A stretch of 64,000 nt of DNA from contig NZ_JARGZA010000015.1 in assembly GCF_030973515.1 (NCBI RefSeq), forward strand, positions 1 to 64,000. Reading direction: 5' to 3'. Positions within the stretch are counted from its first letter, which is position 1. The number at the start of each line of letters is the position of its first letter. The notes under the pieces are model-generated. The model made no database searches. It worked only from the letters and a program-made list of their open reading frames with translations, and was not told where the DNA came from. The translations under genes and the position numbers were made by a program. This DNA comes from Jannaschia maritima. GTDB lineage: Bacteria > Pseudomonadota > Alphaproteobacteria > Rhodobacterales > Rhodobacteraceae. Below, piece after piece: positions 53,946 to 62,708 of this stretch.

Positions 53946-54166
53946 TCCACTCCGCCCTCCAAACGTCGAAGACGCTCGTCGATATCGTAGATATTTCCAC
54001 CCAGATTGGTGAGTATGATCGTCAGACCGTTTATCCGGGTTTCCAAATCGTCAAGATCATCGCGAACCTGTTGGAAGCCCGTCACGATCTCGGATCGTAG
54101 TGAACGGTTCTCCTCCCGCATCTGATCGAGCCGCGCTAGAATGAGATTCTCGACGTTCTCGTTCAT
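53942..54166 (-). CDS. Mini coiled-coil protein A, downstream of nuoI
   Basis: A 74-residue protein beginning [23 protein letters not shown] and continuing as heptads ([34 protein letters not shown]). It shares its start and layout with the 70-residue protein on the other side of nuoI (54666-54878). It is cytoplasmic, with no motif except the coiled coil. Four-base overlaps link it to nuoI and to the CMD gene. Proteins of this 'MxENVExLVLExL' type are small hypothetical proteins in many Proteobacteria; no function is known to me. Confidence 0.8.
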   Translation of the reverse strand: MNENVENLILARLDQMREENRSLRSEIVTGFQQVRDDLDDLETRINGLTIILTNLGGNIYDIDERLRRLEGGVE

Positions 54167-54669
54167 CGATACGGCGCGTCCAGCTCGATGTTCTTGGCCA
54201 GCATGGCCTCCCACCGCTCGCCGTTCCGCAGGAGCTTCTCCTTGTCGTAGAACAGCTCCTCCCGGGTTTCAGTGGCGAACTCGAAGTTGGGGCCTTCGAC
54301 GATGGCGTCGACGGGGCAGGCCTCCTGGCAGAATCCGCAATAGATGCACTTCGTCATGTCGATGTCGTAGCGCGTCGTGCGGCGGCTGCCGTCGTCGCGC
54401 GGCTCCGCGTCGATGACGATGGCCTGCGCGGGGCAGATCGCCTCGCACAGCTTGCACGCGATGCAGCGTTCCTCCCCATTCGGATAGCGGCGCAAGGCGT
54501 GCTCGCCGCGGAAGCGGGGCGACAGCGGCCCCTTCTCGTGCGGGTAGTTCACCGTCGCCTTGGGGGCGAAGAAGTACTTGAAGCCCAGACGGAAGCCCGC
54601 CCAGATGTCGGTCATCAGGGCGTACTTCACGGCCTGCTTCCAGTCGATCGAGGTGTCGGTGGTGGTCAT
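54163..54669 (-). CDS. nuoI: NADH-quinone oxidoreductase subunit I
   Basis: A 168-residue ferredoxin-like subunit carrying two [4Fe-4S] clusters (N6a and N6b) that lead electrons to the quinone site. Both motifs are complete: [12 protein letters not shown] and [12 protein letters not shown]. The N-terminal amphipathic region (about 10-50) sits on the membrane. It lies between the two mini coiled-coil genes with four-base overlaps on both sides. Confidence 0.97.
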   Translation of the reverse strand: MTTTDTSIDWKQAVKYALMTDIWAGFRLGFKYFFAPKATVNYPHEKGPLSPRFRGEHALRRYPNGEERCIACKLCEAICPAQAIVIDAEPRDDGSRRTTRYDIDMTKCIYCGFCQEACPVDAIVEGPNFEFATETREELFYDKEKLLRNGERWEAMLAKNIELDAPYR

Positions 54670-54878
54670 GCATCGCCTCCGATCTTCTCTTCTATTTGCT
54701 CAACCCGATGATCGATCGCGTGAATATAGTGACCCAGGCCGATGATCGTCCCAGCCACCCCGTCGACCTTTGCATCGAGATCGTCGACCTTTTCGGTCAG
54801 CGTCTGCTCAACACGCGCGATGTCCGTGCGGATCAAACGAAGGTGCTCCAAAACCATGGTTTCGACGTTCTCGTTCAC
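54666..54878 (-). CDS. Mini coiled-coil protein B, between nuoH and nuoI
   Basis: A 70-residue protein beginning [27 protein letters not shown], then [38 protein letters not shown]. It is a paralogue of the 74-residue protein after nuoI. The GTG start at 54878 overlaps the nuoH stop (GTGA) and its stop overlaps nuoI (ATGA), so its amount should follow complex I subunits. A coiled coil is the only visible feature. Confidence 0.8.
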   Translation of the reverse strand: MNENVETMVLEHLRLIRTDIARVEQTLTEKVDDLDAKVDGVAGTIIGLGHYIHAIDHRVEQIEEKIGGDA

Positions 54879-55912
54879 AACAACACCTCCCACCGCGCCC
54901 AGAAGGCGCCTGCGACCTGGAACTTGGCCAGGAAGGCCACGATCACGACCCACGCCAGCGACAGGGGCAGGAACACCTTCCAGCCGATCCGCATCAGCTG
55001 GTCGTAGCGGTAGCGGGGCACGATGGCCTTCACCATGGCGAACATGAAGAAGAAGAACGCCATCTTCAGGACCATCCAGAACGGCCCGTCGGGCAGGAAC
55101 GGCACGGGCGACAGCCAGCCGCCGAAGAACAGCAGGCTCATCAGCGCGCACATCAGGAAGATCGCGATGTACTCGCCCGCCATGAACAGAAGGAACGGCG
55201 TGGACGAGTATTCGACCTGATAGCCCGCGACCAGCTCCGACTCGGCCTCCGGCAGGTCGAAGGGGGCGCGGTTCGTTTCCGCGAGCGCGGAGATGAAGAA
55301 CAGGAACACCATCGGGAAATGCGCCAGCCAGTACCACGAGAAGAAGCCCCAGGGCCCGTCCTGCGCGCGCACGATGTCCCCGAAGTTCAGGGACCCCGTG
55401 GACAGGATCACGCCGATGATGATCAGCCCGATCGAGACCTCGTAGGAGATCATCTGCGCGGCCGACCGCAAGCTACCTAGGAACGGATACTTCGAGTTCG
55501 ACGCCCAGCCGCCCATGATGACGCCGTACACCTCCAACGAGGACACGGCGAAGACGTAGAGGATGGCCACGTTGATGTCCGACAGGACCCACGTGTCGCT
55601 GAACGGGATCACGGCCCAGGCGATGAGCGCCAGCACGAAGCTGACCAGCGGCGCCATCAGGAACACGGTGCGGTCGGCGCCCGCGGGGATCACGACCTCC
55701 TTGACGACGTATTTCAGCGCGTCGGCCACCGTCTGCGCCAGGCCGAAGACCCCGACGACGTTGGGACCCCTGCGCATCTGGACGGCGGCCCAGACCTTGC
55801 GGTCCCCATAGACCAGGAACAGCAGGCTGATCATCACGAAGGCCACGACGGCCAGGCATTGCACGAGGATCGTCAGCGCGATGCCCGCTGGGCTGGCGAG
55901 GAATTCGGCCAT
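54875..55912 (-). CDS. nuoH: NADH-quinone oxidoreductase subunit H
   Basis: A 345-residue membrane subunit with eight helices forming the quinone chamber entrance of complex I. Blocks include [27 protein letters not shown] (about 42-68), [24 protein letters not shown] (about 212-235) and [19 protein letters not shown] (about 302-320). The ATG at 55912 is 148 bases from the nuoG stop. It starts a chain of genes with four-base overlaps running to the secreted protein after nuoJ. Confidence 0.97.
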   Translation of the reverse strand: MAEFLASPAGIALTILVQCLAVVAFVMISLLFLVYGDRKVWAAVQMRRGPNVVGVFGLAQTVADALKYVVKEVVIPAGADRTVFLMAPLVSFVLALIAWAVIPFSDTWVLSDINVAILYVFAVSSLEVYGVIMGGWASNSKYPFLGSLRSAAQMISYEVSIGLIIIGVILSTGSLNFGDIVRAQDGPWGFFSWYWLAHFPMVFLFFISALAETNRAPFDLPEAESELVAGYQVEYSSTPFLLFMAGEYIAIFLMCALMSLLFFGGWLSPVPFLPDGPFWMVLKMAFFFFMFAMVKAIVPRYRYDQLMRIGWKVFLPLSLAWVVIVAFLAKFQVAGAFWARWEVLL

Positions 55913-56059
55913 TCCTGTTCCTTCTCGGCGGTCGGTGGCGGCCCCGCGGGACCGTCCGGCGGGGTCTGGCCCGCGTCAGCGTCTAAACAGCATCCCGCAC
56001 CAGGATGCCAGCCCTGCCGATGTCGCGCGGGAACCGGACTGTCGCCCCCGCGCCACCGG

Positions 56060-58084
56060 TCATTCGGCGGCGATCGCCGCCATGTCGCGTCCGGCCGCCA
56101 GCTGCGACAGCTCCGCCATCAGCTGCGATGCCCGGGCGACGGGGTTCGACAGGTAGAAGTCGCGCACCGCCACGGCGAAGTCCCCGCTCGACAGCGTCGG
56201 CGCGGCGCCCGAAGCGGCCGCCTCGTTGACCGCGACCTCGTCCACGGCGCCCAGCACGGGATGGTCGGCCACCATCGCGCGGCGCAGCGCGGCCAGGCTG
56301 TCGAAGGGCAGCGTGCGTCCGACCTCCGCCGACAGGGCGCGCAGGATGGCCCAGTTCTCCTTGGCCTCGCCGGGGGCGAAGCCCGCGCGCAGGGCCAGTT
56401 GCGGGCGCCCTTCGGTGTTGACGAACAGGCCCTGCTCCTCCGTCCAGGCGGCGGCGGGCAGGATCACGTCGGCGCGGTGCGCGCCCCGGTCCCCGTGGCT
56501 GCCCTGATAGATGACGAAGGCGCCCGCGGGCACGTCGAGTTCGTCCGCGCCGAGGTTGTAGATCACGTCGCCCGACAACGCGGCGTCGATGCCGCCCTCG
56601 CAGGTGGCGTCCACGTCCATGGCGCCCACCCGGGCCGCCGCCGTATGCAGGACCAGCACATCGGACCCGGCCCGCTCGGCCATGTGCCGGACCACGGCCA
56701 GCACGTCGGCGCCGTCGTCCCCGGTCAGGGCGCCCTGCCCCACGATGACGAGGCCGCGCCCGTCCCGTATGTCCGAATGATCCTCCGCCGCCAGCTTCGA
56801 CAGCGCGTCCCGCCCGGTGCCCAGATCGACCGGATCGTAGGACAACGCGGCGGGGGCGCCGATCCGCGCAATGCGCGCGCCGCGCAGCCAGGCCTTGCGG
56901 ATGCGTGCGTTCAGCACGGGCGCCTCGACCGACGGATCCGTGCCGATCAGGAGGATCGTGTCGGCCCCGTCGATGTCCTCCACGGCGGCGGTGCCGACAT
57001 AGCCGGCCCTGTCGCCCGCGGGCAGCTTGGCCCCGTCGGTCCGGCATTCGACCACGCCGCCCAGGGACGCCATCAGGCCCTTCAACGCGTACGCGGCCTC
57101 CGTCGGGACGAGATCGCCGACCAGGCCGGCCGGCCTGGATGCGCCCTTCAACGCGGAAGCGGCGGCGTCCAGCGCCTCCGGCCACGTCGCGGGGGTCAGC
57201 TTGCCACCCTTGCGGATATAGGGCCGGTCGAGCCGCTGCCGGCGCAGGCCGTCCCAAACGAAGCGGGTCTTGTCGTCGAGCCATTCCTCGTTCGTGCCGT
57301 CGTGGTTGCGGGGCAGGATGCGCATGACCTCCCGCCCCTTCGTGTCCACCCGGATGCTGGCGCCCAAGGCGTCCATGACGCCCACCGTCTCCGTCGGGGA
57401 CAGCTCCCACGGGCGGGCGGTGAAGGCATAGGGCTTCGACACCAGGGCACCGACGGGGCACAGGTCGATGATGTTGCCCTGCAGGTTCGACTTCAGCGTC
57501 TCGCCCAGATAGGACGTGATCTCGCTGTCCTCGCCACGGCCAGTCTGGCCCATCTGGGTGATGCCCGCGACCTCCGTGGTGAAGCGGACGCAGCGGGTGC
57601 ACGATATGCAGCGCGTCATATGGGTTTCGACCAGCGGTCCCAGGTCCAGATCCACCGCCGCGCGCTTGGGCTCGCGATAGCGCGAGAAGTCGACGCCATA
57701 GGCCATCGCCTGGTCCTGCAGGTCGCATTCCCCGCCCTGATCGCAGATCGGGCAGTCGAGCGGGTGGTTGATGAGCAGGAACTCCATCACCCCTTCGCGC
57801 GCCTTCTTCACCATGGGACTGTTCGTGCGGACCTGCGGCGGCTCGCCGTCCTTGCCGGGGCGCAGGTCGCGGACCTGCATGGCGCAGGACGCGGCCGGCT
57901 TGGGCGGGCCGCCCACGACCTCGACCAGGCACATCCGGCAGTTGCCCGCGATCGATAGGCGTTCGTGGTAGCAGAAGCGCGGGATCTCGATACCCGCCGC
58001 CTCGCAGGCCTGGATCAGCGTCATGGCGGGCGGGACTTCGATCTCGGCCCCGTCGATCACGATCTTGCGCAGGTCGTCGCTCAT
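56060..58084 (-). CDS. nuoG: NADH-quinone oxidoreductase subunit G
   Basis: A 674-residue peripheral-arm subunit. The N-terminal 240 residues hold the clusters: a [2Fe-2S] with [16 protein letters not shown], a His/Cys site around [17 protein letters not shown], and a [4Fe-4S] with [10 protein letters not shown] and a later Cys in DLCPVGAL. The rest is a molybdopterin-oxidoreductase-like domain that has no Mo site. It matches mitochondrial-type NuoG (75 kDa) length. No nuo gene precedes it directly on its strand; a VPLPA-CTERM gene on the plus strand lies upstream, so it should have its own promoter in 58085-58300. Confidence 0.96.
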   Translation of the reverse strand: MSDDLRKIVIDGAEIEVPPAMTLIQACEAAGIEIPRFCYHERLSIAGNCRMCLVEVVGGPPKPAASCAMQVRDLRPGKDGEPPQVRTNSPMVKKAREGVMEFLLINHPLDCPICDQGGECDLQDQAMAYGVDFSRYREPKRAAVDLDLGPLVETHMTRCISCTRCVRFTTEVAGITQMGQTGRGEDSEITSYLGETLKSNLQGNIIDLCPVGALVSKPYAFTARPWELSPTETVGVMDALGASIRVDTKGREVMRILPRNHDGTNEEWLDDKTRFVWDGLRRQRLDRPYIRKGGKLTPATWPEALDAAASALKGASRPAGLVGDLVPTEAAYALKGLMASLGGVVECRTDGAKLPAGDRAGYVGTAAVEDIDGADTILLIGTDPSVEAPVLNARIRKAWLRGARIARIGAPAALSYDPVDLGTGRDALSKLAAEDHSDIRDGRGLVIVGQGALTGDDGADVLAVVRHMAERAGSDVLVLHTAAARVGAMDVDATCEGGIDAALSGDVIYNLGADELDVPAGAFVIYQGSHGDRGAHRADVILPAAAWTEEQGLFVNTEGRPQLALRAGFAPGEAKENWAILRALSAEVGRTLPFDSLAALRRAMVADHPVLGAVDEVAVNEAAASGAAPTLSSGDFAVAVRDFYLSNPVARASQLMAELSQLAAGRDMAAIAAE

Positions 58085-58253
58085 GGTGGTGCCCTTCGCA
58101 GGTAGTGTCACGGTGAAGGCGCGTCCGGCGCGCTTCGGTTCCCGCAAGGATAGGACGACCGTCCCCGCGATGCCAGACGTCGGGCGGAAATCCCCCAGCG
58201 TCGCTTGACCGCAGGAAGGAGATATCGATCGCCTGAAACTTCGCCGGGCGCGG

Positions 58254-58295
58254 CACGTGTCTTGGTCAAGGCAAACGCAATTCCTGTATCACGTG
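58254..58295 (+). promoter_or_regulatory. Promoter-like region with two CACGTG palindromes before the VPLPA-CTERM gene
   Basis: CACGTG occurs at 58254-58259 and 58290-58295, framing a weak -35/-10 pair (TTGGTC at 58262-58267, 17 bases, TGTATC at 58285-58290). The arrangement suggests an operator-flanked promoter, but the -35/-10 match is weak and the assignment is tentative. Confidence 0.3.
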
Positions 58296-58307
58296 GGAAC
58301 ATTCGAC

Positions 58308-59027
58308 ATGACACGATCCAAGCATTCCAACCCCCGTCGCACGATCGGCCCTATCGCCGCGATTGCGACCGCGGCGACGGTCGGCCTCCTGTCCGGGGCC
58401 CAGGCCGCACCGCTGAACCTGAACGTCGCGTTCGACGTCGGCCGCGGACAAGTCCAACCCAACACGTTCCCCAGCGATCCCGTCGGCCTCGACGGGGCGC
58501 GCTTCGCGATCGACGCGACCTTCGCCGACGGGGCGACGTTCGATCGCTCGTTCGCATCCGCGGAGACGACGACGGTCACGATCACCGGGGCGTCCGTGGC
58601 GTCCACCAACGGTACCTTTGACGTCATGCAGAACGTGGGTCTGTTCCAAGGCAGCACGGGGGGTGGCTTCGGCCTGCTGGCGGGCGGCTCGTTCTTCAGC
58701 TTCCTGAACGGGTTCGCGGTCCCGGACATCATCCGGTCCGTCAAGCTGGACGCGAACGGAACCGTCGGCGCGCAGTCGAACGGCAGCCCGGTGACCTTGT
58801 CGCTGCTGCAGGGCCTGTCCTTCCGCGGCATTCCCGAAACCGGGTCGGCCAGCCTCTTCTCGGGGTTCCAGAACTCGAACTACACGATCGGAAACTTCTC
58901 CATCTCCGCATCCGAGGTCATGGACGTGGCACCAGTCCCGCTGCCGGCCGCGTTGCCCGCCCTGTTGCTGGGCTTGGCGGCGATGGGCGTCGTGACGCGC
59001 CGTTGCAAGACGGCGGCGGCCGTCTGA
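58308..59027 (+). CDS. VPLPA-CTERM exported protein
   Basis: A 239-residue protein with a signal peptide (residues 1-34, ending SGAQA), a beta-rich Gly/Ser/Asn/Phe domain of about 170 residues, and a C-terminal sorting signal: VPLPAALPALLLGLAAMGVV then a basic end with RRCK. VPLPA-CTERM proteins are processed by exosortases of the XrtD type and released or attached to the cell surface; the enzyme for this signal is not in the window. Its relation to the exosortase E at 29834-31468 is therefore not assumed. It is on the plus strand, breaking the leftward complex I operon. Confidence 0.9.
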   Translation: MTRSKHSNPRRTIGPIAAIATAATVGLLSGAQAAPLNLNVAFDVGRGQVQPNTFPSDPVGLDGARFAIDATFADGATFDRSFASAETTTVTITGASVASTNGTFDVMQNVGLFQGSTGGGFGLLAGGSFFSFLNGFAVPDIIRSVKLDANGTVGAQSNGSPVTLSLLQGLSFRGIPETGSASLFSGFQNSNYTIGNFSISASEVMDVAPVPLPAALPALLLGLAAMGVVTRRCKTAAAV

Positions 59028-59032
59028 GACCT

Positions 59033-59060
59033 GCGATGGGGGGGACCACCTCCCCATCGC
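59033..59060. terminator. Stem-loop between convergent genes
   Basis: GCGATGGGG (59033-59041) pairs with CCCCATCGC (59052-59060), loop 10 bases, between the VPLPA-CTERM stop and the end of the convergent DUF5333 gene. It may serve both. Confidence 0.5.
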
Positions 59061-59068
59061 CCCACCGA

Positions 59069-59461
59069 TCACCGTGGCCGCAGGAGACGGCCGATCTGCG
59101 ATCCGCTCGCGACTTCGGCCATGCCGACACGACAATGGGACCCGGGATCGCCCGGCCTTGCGCCCTTCGCCTGCAGCCGACGACGGGCGATCGCCTCCAG
59201 CCTGTCTTTCTCGGCGTCGTCGTCGACGAACGCGTCGATCTCGGCCGCGGAGTAACCCATATCCTCGGCGGCCGACCGGAGCGCCAGAAGGTAGCGCAGG
59301 CCACGGAACCTACGCCCGTCGATGTCGGGGCAAACCTCCGCGATCTCGTAGGCGATGCCGACCGTGATCAGCCCCTCCGTGATGCCCCGCTCGTCCGCAA
59401 GGTCGGCGGATGCCACGGCGGGCAAGTACGCCAACGCCCCGATCAGTCCCAAGCTCCGCAA
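59069..59461 (-). CDS. DUF5333 family exported protein (complex I-linked in Rhodobacteraceae)
   Basis: About 130 residues with a signal peptide (MLRSLGLIGALAYLPAVASA) and a helical domain with EIAEVCPDIDGR, LLALRSAAEDMGYSAAEIDAFVDDDAEKDRL and a Cys in GSHCRVG, the DUF5333 pattern. The two cysteines probably form a disulfide. The family is found near nuo genes in Rhodobacteraceae and has no proven role. TTG 59461 is preferred as the start because GGAGGGG lies just before it and the signal peptide begins there; ATG 59521 would add 20 non-hydrophobic residues. Confidence 0.82.
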   Translation of the reverse strand: MRSLGLIGALAYLPAVASADLADERGITEGLITVGIAYEIAEVCPDIDGRRFRGLRYLLALRSAAEDMGYSAAEIDAFVDDDAEKDRLEAIARRRLQAKGARPGDPGSHCRVGMAEVASGSQIGRLLRPR

Positions 59462-59563
59462 GATCGATACCCCTCCTGCCCTCCGACGCCCGGACACAGG
59501 TCGCGCCGCCACCGGCGTCATGCAATAGCGGGCGGCATCACATCGCGTTGCAGGACCGCAAGG

Positions 59564-59947
59564 TCAGCGCGCGATGCACGTGCCCGCAAGGGTGACGGTG
59601 CCGCCCTCCTCCAGGCGGACCTGTTCCACCGGACGGTCGGGCGAGACGGACCAGGCCACGTCCGTCCCGCCGAAGCGCGACAGGCAGTGCCCATGGGCCC
59701 GGACGCGTCCGGCTTCCAGCGCACCGACGACCGATCGCGCCGCACCGCGCGTGGTCACGACGAAGCCGCGCCGGTCGGGTCCGGTCGAGGCAAGGCGGGA
59801 GCGGAACCGCACGCCGCCGACCTCCACCGATTGGCCCCGCAAGCCGTTGCCGCCGAAGGGGCGCGAATCCCCCGATCCGATGCCGGAGAACCCGCAGGCC
59901 GACAGGGACAGCAGCAGCGTGAGGGCGAGCGGAAGTCGCAGGATCAT
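59564..59947 (-). CDS. Small predicted lipoprotein
   Basis: A 127-residue protein with a lipoprotein signal: MILRLPLALTLLLSLSACGF, where LSAC is the lipobox and Cys18 the acylated residue. The mature region has paired Cys (in GHCLSRFG and AGTCIAR) and a beta-rich character. I recognise no family. It precedes DUF5333 by 100 bases on the same strand and may share its transcript. Confidence 0.8.
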   Translation of the reverse strand: MILRLPLALTLLLSLSACGFSGIGSGDSRPFGGNGLRGQSVEVGGVRFRSRLASTGPDRRGFVVTTRGAARSVVGALEAGRVRAHGHCLSRFGGTDVAWSVSPDRPVEQVRLEEGGTVTLAGTCIAR

Positions 59948-60017
59948 GGCGGGGTCCTTCACAAGTGGTCGGCCCGTCCATACCCGGTGCCACCCCCGGC
60001 GGGAAGTGGCTGCCCCA

Positions 60018-60584
60018 TCAGGTCAGCGCACCCCACAGACCCATCAAGGCCAGCACCAGGATGCACAGGGTGCCGACGGACCAGAACGCGGACCGCAGGG
60101 GCTGTATCTCGGTCCCGATATGGACCGCCGCGGTGGCGATGCGCGCGACAAGGAAGACGGACGCGAACAGGTTGACCCAGAAGGGAGCGGTTCCCGTCAG
60201 AACAGCCGCGAGCAGGGCCGCGACGAACGGTCCCGTCGTCTCGATCGCGTTCCGGAACGCGCGGTCGCGGCGATAGTACGGGTCGGAATAGTCCCGCTGC
60301 GGCATGCCCGAACTGGTCCGCGCGCGGGGTTTTCCAATGACGGACAAGGCCCCGAGGATAGTCATCAGGATCGCCCAGCCGGCTAGCGATGCGAGGGCAT
60401 GGGAGTATGCGTTGGAGATCGAGCGGATCGTAAGTACTGCACGTTCAGTCTCGGTTAGACGACGAACTTCAAACTGGTCCATTGGGTGAAAAACCGACCC
60501 CTCCCCTGCGTTCTGGGCTGCTACCGCCGTACCAAGAATGCCAAATGCAATCAAAATACTCAAACCCGTGCCTTTCAGAACCAT
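60018..60584 (-). CDS. MAPEG-family membrane protein
   Basis: A 188-residue protein with four helices. The C-terminal half shows the MAPEG pattern: RDRAFRNAIETTGPFVAALLAAVLTG, then FASVFLVARIATAAVHIGTEIQPLRSAFWSVGT. MAPEG proteins include glutathione transferases and eicosanoid enzymes; bacterial members are poorly known. The N-terminal 85 residues carry a first helix and an extracytoplasmic loop not typical of short bacterial MAPEGs. It overlaps the TM2 gene stop by ten bases. Confidence 0.82.
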   Translation of the reverse strand: MVLKGTGLSILIAFGILGTAVAAQNAGEGSVFHPMDQFEVRRLTETERAVLTIRSISNAYSHALASLAGWAILMTILGALSVIGKPRARTSSGMPQRDYSDPYYRRDRAFRNAIETTGPFVAALLAAVLTGTAPFWVNLFASVFLVARIATAAVHIGTEIQPLRSAFWSVGTLCILVLALMGLWGALT

Positions 60585-61039
60585 GCTTTGTCCCCCTGCA
60601 CGTAATCCCGATCGAAGCGCTCGTCGGACTTCACCAAATAGATCACCGCTTCCACGAAGGCGATGAAGCCTACGATGGCGGACGGAATGAATAGCAGGAG
60701 GAACCCCAGCGTGGAGCCGGCGAGCATGACGACCCCGGCCGTCGTCTTCCCGAGATAGAACTTGTGGATGCCCAGACCGCCCAGGAAGAAGGCTAGCAGC
60801 GCGGCGACGAGCTTGTTCTTGTCGTTCCAGCCCCCGATCGCGGATCCGGCTTGCGACCGGGCATAGATGTCCCGCGCCCGCCCGTCGTGGGCGACGAAAT
60901 CGACCTGCGTGCCCGGTCGCGCGATGTCCGCGCCATCGGGCAGGTCCGCCGGTCCGAACGTATAGCGTTCGCCGTCGTCGCCGCTGATGACGCCGCGTCC
61001 CGCGCCGTCCCTGTCGAAGCTCAGTATCTCGCCGCGCAT
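60575..61039 (-). CDS. TM2-domain protein with an N-terminal cold-shock-like OB region
   Basis: A 154-residue protein. Residues 1-60 (RGEILSFDRDGAGRGVISGDDGERYTFG) look like a cold-shock/OB nucleic-acid-binding fold of the type seen joined to small membrane proteins. Residues about 72-140 form the TM2 domain (KNKLVAALLAFFLGGLGIHKFYLG and a second helix). The role is unknown. It overlaps the MAPEG gene and lies 62 bases after nuoF. Confidence 0.85.
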   Translation of the reverse strand: MRGEILSFDRDGAGRGVISGDDGERYTFGPADLPDGADIARPGTQVDFVAHDGRARDIYARSQAGSAIGGWNDKNKLVAALLAFFLGGLGIHKFYLGKTTAGVVMLAGSTLGFLLLFIPSAIVGFIAFVEAVIYLVKSDERFDRDYVQGDKAWF

Positions 61040-61101
61040 CGCACGTCACCCCGCTCGCCCGGTTGCCATCCCTTCAGATGCGGGGACTGGATGCGCGACG
61101 G

Positions 61102-62400
61102 TCACTCCGCGGCGACCGCGGCCGTGACGCGGCCCGTCCGCTTGGCCTTGATCCGATCCTCGATCTCGTCGCGAAAATGCCGGACCAGGCCTTGGATCGG
61201 CCAGGCCGCTGCGTCGCCCAGGGCGCAGATCGTGTGGCCTTCGACCTGCTTGGTGACGTCGAGCAGCATGTCGATCTCCTCGACCTCCGCCTCGCCCTTC
61301 ACCAAACGGTCCATGACCCGCATCATCCAGCCCGTGCCTTCCCGGCAGGGCGTGCATTGCCCACAGGATTCGTGCTTGTAGAACGCGGACAGCCGCCAGA
61401 TCGCCTTTATGACGTCGGTGGACTGGTCCATCACGATCACCGCGGCCGTGCCCAGGCCCGACTTCTGCTCGCGCAGCCAGTCGAAATCCATGATCGCCTC
61501 CTTCGCGGTGGCGGCCGGCAGCATCGGCACGGACGACCCGCCCGGGATGATGGCCTTCAGGTTGTCCCACCCGCCCCGGATGCCACCGCAATGACGGTCG
61601 ATCAATTCCTCGAACGGAATCGACATGGCCTCCTCGACCACGCAGGGGCGGTTCACGTGACCCGAGATGGCGAACAGCTTGGTGCCCGCGTTGTTCGGCC
61701 GCCCAAAGCCCGCGAACCATTCGGCGCCCCGGCGCAGGACCGTGGGGACGACGGCGATGGATTCGACGTTGTTGACCGTCGTGGGACAGCCATAGAGGCC
61801 CGCGCCCGCCGGGAAGGGCGGCTTCATGCGCGGCATGCCCTTCTTGCCTTCCAGCGACTCGATCAGGGCCGTCTCCTCACCGCAGATATAGGCGCCCGCG
61901 CCGTGGTGTAGATAGAGGTCGAAGTCCCAGCCGGATCCGGCCGCGTCGCGGCCCAAGAGCCCCGCGTCGTAGCATTCGTCGATGGCGGCCTGCAGCGCCT
62001 CCTTCTCGCGGATGTATTCGCCGCGGATGTAGATGTAGCAGCTATGCGCGCCCATCGCGAAGGAGGCGATCAGCGCGCCTTCGATCAGCGTGTGGGGATC
62101 GTGGCGCATGATCTCCCGGTCCTTGCAGGTGCCGGGCTCCGATTCGTCCGCGTTGATGACCAGATAGGCCGGGCGGCCATCGGACTCCTTGGGCATGAAC
62201 GACCACTTCAGGCCCGTCGGGAAACCCGCGCCGCCACGACCGCGCAGGCCGCTGTCCTTCATGACCTGCACGATGCCGTCCCGGCCGAGGCCGATCAGGT
62301 CCGCGGTGCCGTCCCAATGGCCCCGCGCCTTGGCGCCCGCCAAGCTGCGATCCTGCATCCCATAGATGTTGGTGAAGATGCGGTCTTCGTCCTTCAGCAT
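61102..62400 (-). CDS. nuoF: NADH-quinone oxidoreductase subunit F
   Basis: A 432-residue subunit with the NADH and FMN sites and cluster N3. [16 protein letters not shown] (about 53-68) binds [26 protein letters not shown] continues the site, and the [4Fe-4S] cluster is in [12 protein letters not shown] with a later Cys in HTICALGD. It begins where the DUF5337 gene ends, with a four-base overlap. It is the first electron acceptor of complex I. Confidence 0.97.
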   Translation of the reverse strand: MLKDEDRIFTNIYGMQDRSLAGAKARGHWDGTADLIGLGRDGIVQVMKDSGLRGRGGAGFPTGLKWSFMPKESDGRPAYLVINADESEPGTCKDREIMRHDPHTLIEGALIASFAMGAHSCYIYIRGEYIREKEALQAAIDECYDAGLLGRDAAGSGWDFDLYLHHGAGAYICGEETALIESLEGKKGMPRMKPPFPAGAGLYGCPTTVNNVESIAVVPTVLRRGAEWFAGFGRPNNAGTKLFAISGHVNRPCVVEEAMSIPFEELIDRHCGGIRGGWDNLKAIIPGGSSVPMLPAATAKEAIMDFDWLREQKSGLGTAAVIVMDQSTDVIKAIWRLSAFYKHESCGQCTPCREGTGWMMRVMDRLVKGEAEVEEIDMLLDVTKQVEGHTICALGDAAAWPIQGLVRHFRDEIEDRIKAKRTGRVTAAVAAE

Positions 62401-62627
62401 CACGACGTCTCCTTGCGGTCGCGCCACAGGCGCACGGCCTGCCAGCACGCATATCCCAGAACGGCCAGGGCGATCAGGTCGATCAGTCCGACCCAACGCA
62501 GCGGCCAGTCCAACCGCGCCGCGGCGAATTGCACCACCGCCCACGTGACGAAGGTGCCCAGGATCAGGGTGGCGATCCTGCGCTGCCGTCTGGCGACGTC
62601 TGCGCTGCGCTGCTGCGGGCCAGTCAT
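62400..62627 (-). CDS. DUF5337 family membrane protein
   Basis: A 75-residue protein with two helices (about 19-38 and 44-66) and basic ends, matching DUF5337, known from Rhodobacteraceae nuo operons. It overlaps the start of nuoF by four bases. A role in assembling the NADH dehydrogenase module is an inference from its conserved position. Confidence 0.82.
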   Translation of the reverse strand: MTGPQQRSADVARRQRRIATLILGTFVTWAVVQFAAARLDWPLRWVGLIDLIALAVLGYACWQAVRLWRDRKETS

Positions 62628-62708
62628 CCCGGCCCTGTTGGCCCGCCGGGCGGGGGGCCGTCAAGCGCGCCCGCGGTCGCAGGCGCGCCCCGGTTCACCG
62701 GGCGGGCA

